Source of the DNA: WHTI01 sp963826105
GTDB taxonomy: Bacteria; Actinomycetota; CADDZG01; WHSQ01
Reading direction: 5' to 3'
Assembly (NCBI GenBank): GCA_963826105.1
Contig: CAWGWA010000017.1
Span: forward strand, 43,807 to 107,806
Length of the DNA stretch: 64,000 nt
The notes under the pieces are model-generated. The model was not told the origin of the DNA. It was given only the letters and a program-made list of their open reading frames with translations, and made no database searches. Shown here piece by piece: positions 34,796 to 43,011 of this stretch (positions are counted from its first letter, which is position 1; the number at the start of each line of letters is the position of its first letter). The translations under genes and the position numbers were made by a program.

Positions 34796-35710
34796 TTGAT
34801 CGTCGGACGGGCGCTCCTATGGGCGGCTGAGAAGAAGCGGGTTCAGAAACTCGTCACTGAAGGGAAGCTGTCGCGCAATGTCGTGTCGCGGTTCGTCGCG
34901 GGAGACACCCTTGAAGATGCCATCACCGCCATCAAAGAACTCAACGCGCGCGGCATCGGTGGGATCCTCGACCTTCTTGGTGAGGGCGTTCAAGATGCCA
35001 GCGGAGCGAAGGCCGCGTTCGAGGAATACCTGCTGTCGATCCGCCGGATCGAGGAAACGAAGATCGACACCACGGTTTCGATCAAGCTCACACAGCTCGG
35101 TCTCGCATTCGACAAGGGTTCATGCATCGACTACGTAAGACGGCTCGCGGCCGAGGCGGGAGCGATCGGGACGTACGTCGAGATCGATATGGAACAGGCC
35201 GGGTACGTGGCCGACACGATCGACATCTACAAACACCTCCAGAAGGATTTCGACGGACTCCGCCTCGCGATGCAGGTCTACCTTCGGCGCACGCCGGGGG
35301 ATCTCGAGGACATGTCCGACATCGCTCCCAAGGTTCGGCTCGTGAAGGGTGCGTACAAAGAGTCTGAGGACATCGCGCTTCAGAAGGGCGAGGAGATCGA
35401 CGCGCAATTCCGGTATCTGACGACATGGTTGTTCGATAAGGGTTCCGATCCCGGGATCGCCACCCACGACTCGGATCTCATCGATCACGCCCACCAGGCG
35501 GCGGCGAGCTCGGGTTCGGACAAGGGCTCGTACGAGATCCAGATGCTCTACGGCATCCGGCGAGATCTTCAGGAACAGCTGGCCGCCGACGGATACAGGA
35601 TCAGGACCTACGTTCCGTTCGGTTCCGCGTGGTACCCGTACCTCATGCGGCGGATGGCGGAGCGCCCTGCGAACCTTCGCTTCTTCCTTCGAGCCCTGGT
35701 CGGGAAGTAG
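34796..35710 (+). CDS. Proline dehydrogenase (monofunctional)
   Basis: 304 aa from a TTG at 34796, preceded by GGGGA. Oxidises proline to pyrroline-5-carboxylate with FAD. Family motifs: IKLTQLGLAFD, YVEIDMEQAGY, QVYLRRTPGDLEDM, RLVKGAYKE, IATHDSDLI and the closing YVPFGSAWYPYLMRRMAERP that binds the substrate carboxylate. The longer in-frame start at 34613 runs inside proC and is rejected. Partner dehydrogenase for P5C is not assigned; one of the aldehyde dehydrogenases could serve. Confidence 0.92.
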   Translation: MIVGRALLWAAEKKRVQKLVTEGKLSRNVVSRFVAGDTLEDAITAIKELNARGIGGILDLLGEGVQDASGAKAAFEEYLLSIRRIEETKIDTTVSIKLTQLGLAFDKGSCIDYVRRLAAEAGAIGTYVEIDMEQAGYVADTIDIYKHLQKDFDGLRLAMQVYLRRTPGDLEDMSDIAPKVRLVKGAYKESEDIALQKGEEIDAQFRYLTTWLFDKGSDPGIATHDSDLIDHAHQAAASSGSDKGSYEIQMLYGIRRDLQEQLAADGYRIRTYVPFGSAWYPYLMRRMAERPANLRFFLRALVGK

Positions 35711-35726
35711 CCCGATCTTCCGGCGC

Positions 35727-35818
35727 GCAGTCGGCCCCAGAAACCTAGGACGGTTCGAGACTCGTGCACTTCCCCACACACGAGGCCCGCACCGGCTTCA
35801 GCTTCTGGGGCCGACTGC
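35727..35818. repeat. Perfect 16-base inverted repeat with a structured loop
   Basis: GCAGTCGGCCCCAGAA at 35727-35742 is exactly complementary to 35803-35818. The 60-base interior holds a further stem CTCGTG/CACGAG (35761-35766 and 35779-35784). It lies between the convergent proline dehydrogenase and mshA genes, so a two-way terminator or a stable RNA fold is possible. There is no T-run. Confidence 0.75.
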
Positions 35819-35964
35819 ACCGACTAACACCGAAGCGTTCATCGGAACGTGCGAGAACATAGCGACGCGCGACCATGCGCGTCAAGCGAGCCGATTACCG
35901 ATGGGGCCGCAAACTCCCAGGTCAGAGGCATGCAACTTTTTTTCGCGGCTCGCCAACTTTTTCT

Positions 35965-37220
35965 CTAGCAAGTGCAGGGTTGCGTGAGTCCCTCGCGGAC
36001 GAGACATTCGTAAAGCTGATGGAACTCGGACGCGGTCGTCGCCCACGAGAACCGGGCGGCCCGCTCGACGGCGCGCGCACGGAACCTCGCGCACAGGTCT
36101 GCATCCGAAAGGAGCGTCTTCAGGCGACCGGCGAACTCGGTGGGGTCGCGCGATTCGGACAGGAATCCGGATTCACCATCAGCAACGATGTACGACAGGC
36201 CCCCCACCGGCGTCCCTACGACCGGTGTTCCGCAAGCATGTGCCTCCAGGGCGGCGAGCCCGAAGGACTCCGAATGCGAGCAGACGAGTACGGCATCGGC
36301 GGCCCGGTAGTAGGTCGGGAGTTTCTCGTGTGGCTGCGGCCCCTCGAAGCGGACCTTGGAGGCGATGCCCAGGTCGTGCGCCAGCTCCTTGAGTCGAGCC
36401 AGCTCGGCCTCGCCTCCGGCACCGCTCACGCCACCGACGATGACGAATCGCACCTTCCTCTCGATGGCGGAATCGAGTTCGTTGAAGGCTCTTAACGCCA
36501 GATCGAGACCCTTGAGCTTCTGGATCCGTCCCACGTAGAGAAGCACTGCCTCCTCGGCGAAGCCGAGGCTCGCACGCGCGGCGTCCCGATCCCCAGGGTG
36601 GAAGAGGTCCCGGTCGACCCCGGGGTGGATCGTCTTCAGCTTGTCGTGATCGGCGAGATACAGACAGGTCAGTTGCCGCCACTCGTCGTCGGTGGACGCG
36701 ATGAGAACGTCGGCTTGGCGTATGACATCGTCCTCACCATCGAGCCGGCTCTGAGGTTCGGGGAAGTCGCCATCGGCAAGATTGCCATTCTTCACCTTGC
36801 CAAGCGTGTGGTGCGAGTGGATGTGAGGCACGTCCCACGCCCGCGCCAGCTCCTTCGCGGCGACACCCGACTGCCAGTAATGCGAGTGAACGACGTCGTA
36901 AGCATGAAGCTCCGACATCGCGAAAGCGCGGATACGGGCAACGAACTCTGGGATGTAGCGACGTTGGTCCTCCTTTGGGATCGGACCCAACGGTCCTGCC
37001 GGGATGGGGATCACGCGCACACCGGGATGCAGCTCGACCGCGCGGGGATCTCGGACGTCGCCCGCGTGAAGATGTCGGTCGTCATCCCAAGGTCCGCCAG
37101 TGCGACCGCGACGGCGCGAACGTAGACGGTCATGCCCCCTGCATCACCCGAGCCCGGTTCGTGAAGGGGTGACGAGTGATAAACGATCACCGCTGCTCGC
37201 TCAACCCCGGGGGTGCTCAT
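35965..37220 (-). CDS. mshA: D-inositol-3-phosphate glycosyltransferase MshA (frame interrupted)
   Basis: GT4 glycosyltransferase for the first step of mycothiol synthesis (UDP-GlcNAc plus inositol phosphate). The amino part SSPLHEPGSGDAGGMTVYV carries the MshA signature; the rest has HSHYWQSG, IHSHHTLGKVKN, HPGVDRDLF and SFGLAALEAHACGTPVVGTPVGG. The frames break in a run of four C (37044-37047 on the plus strand); one more C restores SEIPRAVELHPGVRVIPIP and a protein of 418 aa. The start overlaps the upstream acetyltransferase by four bases. Confidence 0.88.
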
Positions 37221-38245
37221 CGGCCGTCACCGTCCTTGAATATCTGCACGTTGTTGAGGGGGATCGCCTCCGCTCCAAGTTGATACTTGTAGCGCTCGGG
37301 ACCCCTGAGGAAGTCGAAGACCTCGAGGTCCCGGTCGATCGCATCACTCACCAGCTCGGAGACGAGGATCAGCCCTGGAGACAAACGGGCGAGGTCGGGA
37401 TCGTACGCGGAGTTGTAGAGATAGAGGGTGCCGTTGAGCTCGAAACCGAACGTCGAAGCGACCGCTGCGTCCCCGATCTCGAGGAAATCGAGCCGAAGCC
37501 AGCCGAGGTCCGAGAATGCTGCGGCGATCCGCTCGAAGAACGTCGCGATCTCTGTCTTCATGAAGTGGCCCTTCATTCCCTCGGCCCCTCGGTGCATGTC
37601 GAAGAAGATCTTGAGATCGCCGGCGAGGGTTTCGGGGGTCGAAGCCCGGAGCTTTGTGTCGGGATGCTCGCGCTCGATCCGGCGCCGCTTCCGTTTCAGT
37701 TCATGCCGTTGCTTGGAGCCAAGTGACGCGAGGTAGTCATCCCACGACGATGGAAGCCGCAAGATCGCTGCGGTCTCCTCCTGCTGGAGGGCGAATCCAA
37801 AGCCGGCATGATCCGCACGCTCAACCAGAAACTCGGTGAAACCGAATGGGACCGGCATGTTGTGGGCATCGAACTCATCCCACTCCACATCGGTCGAACC
37901 CAGCCAGCGAACCAGACAGTCCGCTACCTCCCCCTTGTCCGCCGGACTGCAGATCGGGCCGAGGTAGTCGGTCAGATCGATGCCGCCGACCCAGCGGAGG
38001 ATCTTCTTGCCGTCCTCGAGTTTCCGATACAGGGGGCAGAGGGCGATGACAGTGTCGTCGGCCTTGATGGTCAGCAGAAGAAGATCCTTTCCATCGCCGA
38101 ACTCCTCCCACCAGAGCCGGTTCCACTCGGGAGTGGCGAAGATGTGGCCCTTCCCGTCGCGCGCGAATAGCTCCCGCCACGCGGGGAGCTCGAAACAACC
38201 CTCGTCGCAATCGACGTGGACCTCTAGTGTCCTGGAACTTGTCAC
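37217..38245 (-). CDS. CelD/FemAB-like GNAT acyltransferase
   Basis: 342 aa with two GNAT-like lobes. The carboxy lobe has FLEIGDAAVASTFGFELNGTLYLYNSAYDPDL and LSPGLILVSEL, typical of the BioF2/CelD and FemAB-like acetyltransferase group. No signal peptide. It is translationally coupled (ATGA) to mshA, which suggests a role on a mycothiol-pathway or envelope sugar substrate; this is inference. Confidence 0.75.
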   Translation of the reverse strand: MTSSRTLEVHVDCDEGCFELPAWRELFARDGKGHIFATPEWNRLWWEEFGDGKDLLLLTIKADDTVIALCPLYRKLEDGKKILRWVGGIDLTDYLGPICSPADKGEVADCLVRWLGSTDVEWDEFDAHNMPVPFGFTEFLVERADHAGFGFALQQEETAAILRLPSSWDDYLASLGSKQRHELKRKRRRIEREHPDTKLRASTPETLAGDLKIFFDMHRGAEGMKGHFMKTEIATFFERIAAAFSDLGWLRLDFLEIGDAAVASTFGFELNGTLYLYNSAYDPDLARLSPGLILVSELVSDAIDRDLEVFDFLRGPERYKYQLGAEAIPLNNVQIFKDGDGR

Positions 38246-38310
38246 TGAGTCCGTTCAACCTCCGTTCACCCGAGTTCCTTCCCAGGCCCGGGTCGGCGCA
38301 CCCCCCCGGT

Positions 38311-38344
38311 GGAACGAGAAAGCCCACCGGCGAACCGGTGGGCT
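38311..38344 (-). terminator. Intrinsic terminator after the hbhA-like gene
   Basis: Perfect 10-bp stem AGCCCACCGG/CCGGTGGGCT (38321-38330 and 38335-38344) with a four-base loop. On the minus strand it is followed by TTCTCGTTCC. It lies 28 bases after the hbhA-like stop and upstream of the acetyltransferase-mshA pair. Confidence 0.75.
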
Positions 38345-38372
38345 CCTCCTGATGCGATGTTTCAGTCCGTTA

Positions 38373-38678
38373 CTAAGACGCCTTGGCGGTCTTGGTAGCT
38401 GCCGACCTGGTCGCCTTTGCATCGGCACGCACGGCCTTGGTCACGCTGGTTGCCGCGGCCTTGACCTGCGCACGGGCAGTCTTCGTCTGCGCGATCGCCT
38501 TCTTCGTCGGACCAGAGTTCTTCACCTTGGTCGACAGGGTCTTCCCGCGCTTAACGAAGTCCTTGTAGTACTTCTGCGTCACCTTCTTGTCGGCCAGCTT
38601 GCCGGCGCCCTTCACCTTCTCGAGCGCAAACTCGCTTGCTCCGACGGTGGCGTAGAAGATCTCTTGTGCCTTCGCCAT
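38373..38678 (-). CDS. HbhA-like lysine/alanine-rich protein
   Basis: 101 aa from the ATG at 38678, with the near-perfect AAGGAGGTGA nine bases upstream. Starts MAKAQEIFYATVGASEFALEKVKG, like the helical beginning of heparin-binding haemagglutinin, and ends in Lys/Ala repeats (about 55-101) that could bind DNA, heparin or acidic polymers. The neighbour upstream is an XRE regulator, as with Rv0474-hbhA. It is about half the length of mycobacterial HbhA, lacking most of the coiled coil. It might instead be a histone-like protein. Confidence 0.7.
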   Translation of the reverse strand: MAKAQEIFYATVGASEFALEKVKGAGKLADKKVTQKYYKDFVKRGKTLSTKVKNSGPTKKAIAQTKTARAQVKAAATSVTKAVRADAKATRSAATKTAKAS

Positions 38679-38865
38679 CGATGTCACCTCCTTCACGAAA
38701 AATCAGGCCTCGGGGCCGCACCGTGCGTGATGCTCGGGCAGATCCCTCGGATCGTTAAAGATGACGGGAAGACGGAGGCTCGCCGGGTTCCGTCGACGCA
38801 TGCGCCGCCGGGACCCAACGCCGGGTGGGGGGTGAAGAGGGTCGCTCCGAACTTCCCGTCACGCT

Positions 38866-39264
38866 TCATGACTTCTTCTCTCCGGACACGGTCTTGACCG
38901 TCGCCGCCTTCTTGTGAGGTGCTTCGGTTTCTTCCTTGAAGGAGCGGTAGATGTCGATCAGTACCTGCTTCTGTCGTTCGCTGATCGTCGGATCTCTCAA
39001 GATCTCGCCAACGAGATCGTGCTCCCGGTCCTCATCGAGGATGCCGGCCCGCACGTACAGGGTCTCCGCCGAGATCCGCAGGGCCTTGGCGATCGCCTGA
39101 AGGATCTCCGCCGACGGCTTCCTCAGACCACGCTCGATCTGGGAGAGGTAGGGATTCGAGATGCCGGCGATCTCGGACAACTTTCGCAGGGAGAGGCTCG
39201 CACCCCGGCGCTGCTCGCGGATGAACTCACCGAGTTCACCGAGCTTCATAGGTCCTCGTGCCAT
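38866..39264 (-). CDS. XRE-family regulator (Rv0474-like)
   Basis: 132 aa. Helix-turn-helix: LGEFIREQRRGASLSLRKLSEIAG and NPYLSQIERGLRKPSAEIL (about 10-55), followed by LRISAETLYVRAGI and a helical carboxy region with a basic tail. Very like the regulator preceding hbhA in mycobacteria. Start at 39264 or at the next Met (39249). It is separated from the hbhA-like gene by about 190 bases and probably regulates itself and that gene. Confidence 0.87.
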   Translation of the reverse strand: MARGPMKLGELGEFIREQRRGASLSLRKLSEIAGISNPYLSQIERGLRKPSAEILQAIAKALRISAETLYVRAGILDEDREHDLVGEILRDPTISERQKQVLIDIYRSFKEETEAPHKKAATVKTVSGEKKS

Positions 39265-39324
39265 GCCTCTAGATCCCTTCAGGCTCCGTCATGCGTTGCT
39301 CTCTTGCTAGCTATTAGAGCACAC

Positions 39325-39341
39325 TTGCATAACAGTTGCAA
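39325..39341. promoter_or_regulatory. Candidate operator upstream of the XRE gene
   Basis: TTGCAT and TTGCAA (39325-39330 and 39336-39341) repeat at 11-base spacing. The core resembles the TGCAA repeat upstream of the acyl-CoA ligase at 20864-20878, and both are followed by GCA. Position 60-80 bases before the XRE start suits autoregulation. Confidence 0.4.
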
Positions 39342-39402
39342 GCACTAATCAGAGGAGGATCACCTGCCATTTGGAGGCTGCCCGACACCGGGGAGGCGGA
39401 GC

Positions 39403-39460
39403 GGAGCGCCCCCGGAGCGAACCCTCAAAACGATCTGGGTGTAGCGGAGTGGGGCGCTCC
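39403..39460. repeat. Palindromic repeat element, copy 1
   Basis: Stem GGAGCGCCCC/GGGGCGCTCC (39403-39412 and 39451-39460) encloses a 38-base core CGGAGCGAACCCTCAAAACG ... CTGGGTG ... GCGGAG. The core recurs in reverse orientation in copy 2 at 55211-55273, but there the flanking stem differs and still pairs. It lies after the RsiG-like gene. Confidence 0.8.
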
Positions 39461-39496
39461 GATACGCCGACCGCCCCAGGTTCCGGTGACGCCGGC

Positions 39497-40030
39497 CTAG
39501 CTGATGGCTGCTTCGCCGGAGACGTAGCGGCGGACGATCTCGGCCTGGATGGCGTCGATGACGTCGTGGATCTGCTTTCGCTTGGCCGAGAGGTTGGACT
39601 CGTGCTCGGCGAGCTGGGAGACGATCTCCTTGATCTCATCTGGGTTCATCTTGGGGAGGCGGGCCAGGGTCTGCTCTCCGGCGATCTCTTCGATCCGACG
39701 TCGAGGGACATCCGCGTTCCTTGGAACGCTGAAGTCCGTGGCCCGGTCGGGAAGGAATCCTTCACCCTCGCCCGAGGCATCGGCCCCCAGGATCTCGGGC
39801 AAGCGAGAAACGATGTCGGCCGCGTCCTCGCCACCACTACGACGCTCGAGTTCGGCGGTGAGGATGTCGATCCTGGCCTGAGCCAGGCGCCGTTCGAACG
39901 AGATCTCGCCTTCACCCTCGCGGGCCTCGGAGCGCATCTCTTTGAGCTCCTCGACCGGCTTACCGGTCAGCTCCGCAACGTAGGAGGGGTCGACCAAACG
40001 ATCAACGAGGCGCCGCTGCTTCTCAGCCAT
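39497..40030 (-). CDS. RsiG-like c-di-GMP-binding anti-sigma candidate
   Basis: 177 aa, mostly helical. The c-di-GMP motif defined for Streptomyces RsiG, E-x3-S-x2-R-x3-Q-x3-D, is present exactly at E40, S44, R47, Q51, D55. A second copy lies in the carboxy helix at E144, S148, R151, H155, D159, with His for Gln. In RsiG the motif is repeated on the two helices of a coiled coil, and the c-di-GMP-bound form holds sigma WhiG inactive. No WhiG/FliA-type sigma gene is in this window. The protein begins MAEKQRRLVDRLVDPSYV. Confidence 0.82.
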   Translation of the reverse strand: MAEKQRRLVDRLVDPSYVAELTGKPVEELKEMRSEAREGEGEISFERRLAQARIDILTAELERRSGGEDAADIVSRLPEILGADASGEGEGFLPDRATDFSVPRNADVPRRRIEEIAGEQTLARLPKMNPDEIKEIVSQLAEHESNLSAKRKQIHDVIDAIQAEIVRRYVSGEAAIS

Positions 40031-40087
40031 GGTCTGACATTACCGCGAAGACCGGACGGAAGACCCAGAAAGGAACCTCCGGGGATC

Positions 40088-41140
40088 TTAGAAACACGCG
40101 GCCGCGGCGATCGGATACGGATTGACCGCAGAGCCGCCACCGGGGTGGTATTCGAAGTGGAGGTGCGGCGTGCCGGACGCGTTGCCGGTGTCACCGACGG
40201 TTCCGATCTGCTGCCCGATGGCGACGTGGCCGGACGACACGATGATGTCCTGGAGATGCATGTGCCAGTAGACGTTGCCGTCGTCGCCGGTCAACTGGAG
40301 CCAGTTACCCGACAACTCCCCGGTCCCCGCATAGGTGATCGTGCCACTCTTGATAGCCACCACCGGTTGCCCGTAGTTCGCCATCATGTCGACGCCCTGG
40401 TGCGAGCGGCCGCCCGAGCGTGGATAGCCCCACGAGTCGATGAAGGACACCGGGCCCGACACCGGACACGCCAGGTCTCCCTGGAACGTTGGTGAGGGCG
40501 AGTTCGAGGCCACGGAGGAAGGCTCCGCCTCAGCGGCGATCTGAGCCCTCAGGTCTTCATACTCCGCGGAGACCTCGTCGAACCTCGACAGCAGCTCATC
40601 GTTCTTGGCCTTAAGCAACTCGGACTGGGCGGCGAGTAGCTTCCTCTTCTCGGAAAGGTCGGCCGCCACGGCGTTCAGCTCCTTCTGCAGTCTCGAGAAA
40701 GCGATGAAGGCTGCGGTGTCGTGCTCCGAGACCTTCGACAGCATCTCGATGCCGTTGGAGAGTTCACCGAAGCTGTCGGCCGCAAAGAGGGCCTCGATCG
40801 TGGAGGTGTTCCCGTTCTTGTAGAGGATGGTGGCGGCCTCGATGACCTGATCCATCATCCCTTCCTTACGCTTCTGAAGGTTCTCCTGGCGCTGCTCCAG
40901 CTGCTCGACCTGGGTGTGGGTCTCCTCTTCCCTGGCGTGGAGCGTCTCGATGTCGGCCGCGGCCGCGTTTAGCTCGCCCTGGAGGTCATCCATCCGGGCT
41001 CGAAGGTCGGACAAGCTCTCGCCGCTGGCCACGCCTGAGAAGGCAGGCACCAACCCGACTAGGAGAAGTCCGACAGCGACCACGATCCGGGTCGCCTGGG
41101 AAGCGAACTTTGTGGAAATCAACGGCCCAAACGGTAGCAC
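40088..41140 (-). CDS. Secreted M23-family peptidase with coiled coil
   Basis: 350 aa. Signal peptide or anchor (about 18-40), a long coiled coil (about 45-215, rich in Glu, Gln and Leu) and a carboxy LytM domain with HQGVDM, HMHL and HLHFEYH supplying the zinc ligands. Cuts or regulates peptidoglycan in the envelope, similar in build to EnvC/NlpD or RipC-type proteins. GTG start. Confidence 0.9.
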   Translation of the reverse strand: MLPFGPLISTKFASQATRIVVAVGLLLVGLVPAFSGVASGESLSDLRARMDDLQGELNAAAADIETLHAREEETHTQVEQLEQRQENLQKRKEGMMDQVIEAATILYKNGNTSTIEALFAADSFGELSNGIEMLSKVSEHDTAAFIAFSRLQKELNAVAADLSEKRKLLAAQSELLKAKNDELLSRFDEVSAEYEDLRAQIAAEAEPSSVASNSPSPTFQGDLACPVSGPVSFIDSWGYPRSGGRSHQGVDMMANYGQPVVAIKSGTITYAGTGELSGNWLQLTGDDGNVYWHMHLQDIIVSSGHVAIGQQIGTVGDTGNASGTPHLHFEYHPGGGSAVNPYPIAAAACF

Positions 41141-41185
41141 ACCCTCCCGAGGACCCCGTGGGGGTCAGGGCCGTAGAATGGCGAT

Positions 41186-41833
41186 ATGAGGGGCGTTGAG
41201 GACTACCTCGAGGAGATCAAGCGGCTCGAGGAGGACGGCGAGCGCATCACCGCCACGGTCGTGGCCGGGATCCTCGAGGTCTCCCTCCCGTCGGCCTCGG
41301 AGATGCTCAAGCGGCTGTCTGGGGAGGGGTACCTGACCAAAGAGAAGGGCGGCGCCATCCTCCTTACGCCCGAGGGCAGGCGTCTATCGCACACGATGCT
41401 GCGGCGCCACCGCCTCATCGAATGCCTCCTGGTTCAGAAGCTCGGGATGGCCTGGTACGAGGTCCACGGCGAGGCCCACAAGCTCGAACATGCCCTGTCC
41501 TCGAGGGTCGAGGAGGCCATGGCCAAGGCCCTCGGTTACCCGGATTACTGCCCCCACGGCCACCCGATCTGCCCGGTGGACCTCCGCACGCTGAATCGCC
41601 TCTCGGAGATGACCACGGGCGAGGGTGGCGTTGTAGCCCAGATCTCCGAGCTCAAAGAGGACGTCCTCCCCTATCTCGACAAGATCGGCATCCGCCCGGG
41701 CGTCAAGATCACGATCAAAGAGATCGCCCCCATGGACGGCCCGGTAACCATCGGGACCGACGAAGGCTCCGTAGCCATCGGCCGCGAACTAGCCGCCATG
41801 ATCCGCCTAGAGGACGACGCCAGCCGGGGCTAG
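41186..41833 (+). CDS. DtxR/MntR-family metal-dependent repressor
   Basis: 215 aa. Amino winged helix (YLEEIKRLEEDGERIT, then LEVSLPSASEMLKRLSGEGYL), a dimer and metal domain with HTMLRRHRLIECLLVQKLG, HGEAHKLEHAL and CPHGHPICP, and a carboxy SH3-like domain. The His/Glu/Cys positions suit iron or manganese sensing. No metal transport gene is adjacent. Confidence 0.92.
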   Translation: MRGVEDYLEEIKRLEEDGERITATVVAGILEVSLPSASEMLKRLSGEGYLTKEKGGAILLTPEGRRLSHTMLRRHRLIECLLVQKLGMAWYEVHGEAHKLEHALSSRVEEAMAKALGYPDYCPHGHPICPVDLRTLNRLSEMTTGEGGVVAQISELKEDVLPYLDKIGIRPGVKITIKEIAPMDGPVTIGTDEGSVAIGRELAAMIRLEDDASRG

Positions 41834-43011
41834 AGGCCTAGCGTCTTGCCGATGATCTCTTTCATGATCTCGGAGGTGCCGCCGCCGATGGGGCCGAGTC
41901 GAGTGTCGCGAAGAGCGCGCTCGGCGGGGAACTCGGTCACGTAACCGTAGCCACCGTGGATCTGGACGCATTCGTCGGCGACCTTGAAAGCGACCTCGCT
42001 GGTGTAGAGCTTCGCCATCGCAACCTCGCGTAGGGCATCTTCACCGGAGGCGACCTTCCTCAGCGCGTCGTAGGTCATCGCACGTCCGGCCTCGATACGC
42101 GTTGCGATATCTGCGAAGCGATGTCGCCATACCTGGAACTTGCCGACCGGGCGGCCGAACGCGGTGCGTTCGAGCGCGTACTTCTTGGCGATCTCGTAGA
42201 TGCGCTGCGCGCCCGCCGACTGCCCCAGGGCCATCGACAACCGCTCCCAGGCGAAGTTCTGCATGATGGCGTAGAAGCCGCCGCCGACATCACCTAGCCT
42301 GTGCGAGTCGGGTACGCGGACCGACGACAACGTGAGCTCTCCGGTCTGACTCGGGCGCCAGCCAAGCATCCGGATCCGCTTCTGCTCGAACCCGGCGGTC
42401 CCCCGCTCGACGACGAAGAGCGTCAGGCCGTTGTGACCAGCATCGGGATCGGTCTTAGCGGCAACGACGACGAAGTCCGCCCACGCACCGTCGGTGATGA
42501 ACGTCTTGGAACCGTCGATCACCCAGTCGTCCCCGTCGCGGACCGCCTTCGTCTTGAGCCCGGCGACATCCGAGCCGGCATCTGGCTCGGTAACGGCGAA
42601 GGCGCCGATGGACCGGCCCTCGATCGCGGGGGTAAGCCACTTCTTGTGTTGCTCGGCGGTGCCGAAGTTCCCCAGGTAAAGGCAGGCGAGATCCTTGTGC
42701 GCGCCGAGCGCGGCGGCCACGCCACCCGAACCGCAGCGGGCTAACTCTTCGGTCACGACCGCATCAGCGATCAGATCGGGACCCGACCCCCCGACCTCGG
42801 GTGCGAACTTCATCCCGAAGAACCCCAGTTCGCCGACTCGCACGAACACCTCTCTCGGGAACTCCTCGGCCTTCTCCCACTCATTGGCGTTGGGTGCCAG
42901 CTCCTTGTCGACGAAAGCTCGCACCGATGTCCTTAGAGCCTCGTGCTCTTCGGAGAACAGCGCGTCGCGTCCGTCACTCGGAGGAGCCGCTCCGAAACGG
43001 TCGTGGCTCAC
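41830..43011 (-). CDS. Acyl-CoA dehydrogenase
   Basis: 393 aa FAD enzyme of beta-oxidation. Motifs: FAVTEPDAGSDVAGL (FAD and substrate binding), GSKTFITDG, and carboxy QIHGGYGYVTEFPAERALRD and GGTSEI. Overlaps the following copy by four bases, so they are translationally coupled and may form a hetero-oligomer. Its 3' end overlaps the DtxR-like gene by four bases. Confidence 0.92.
   Translation of the reverse strand: MSHDRFGAAPPSDGRDALFSEEHEALRTSVRAFVDKELAPNANEWEKAEEFPREVFVRVGELGFFGMKFAPEVGGSGPDLIADAVVTEELARCGSGGVAAALGAHKDLACLYLGNFGTAEQHKKWLTPAIEGRSIGAFAVTEPDAGSDVAGLKTKAVRDGDDWVIDGSKTFITDGAWADFVVVAAKTDPDAGHNGLTLFVVERGTAGFEQKRIRMLGWRPSQTGELTLSSVRVPDSHRLGDVGGGFYAIMQNFAWERLSMALGQSAGAQRIYEIAKKYALERTAFGRPVGKFQVWRHRFADIATRIEAGRAMTYDALRKVASGEDALREVAMAKLYTSEVAFKVADECVQIHGGYGYVTEFPAERALRDTRLGPIGGGTSEIMKEIIGKTLGL

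Noticed and set aside
35745..35775. GGTTCGAGACTC resembling a tRNA T-arm
   Set aside because: No acceptor, D or anticodon stems fit around it; it belongs to the inverted repeat.
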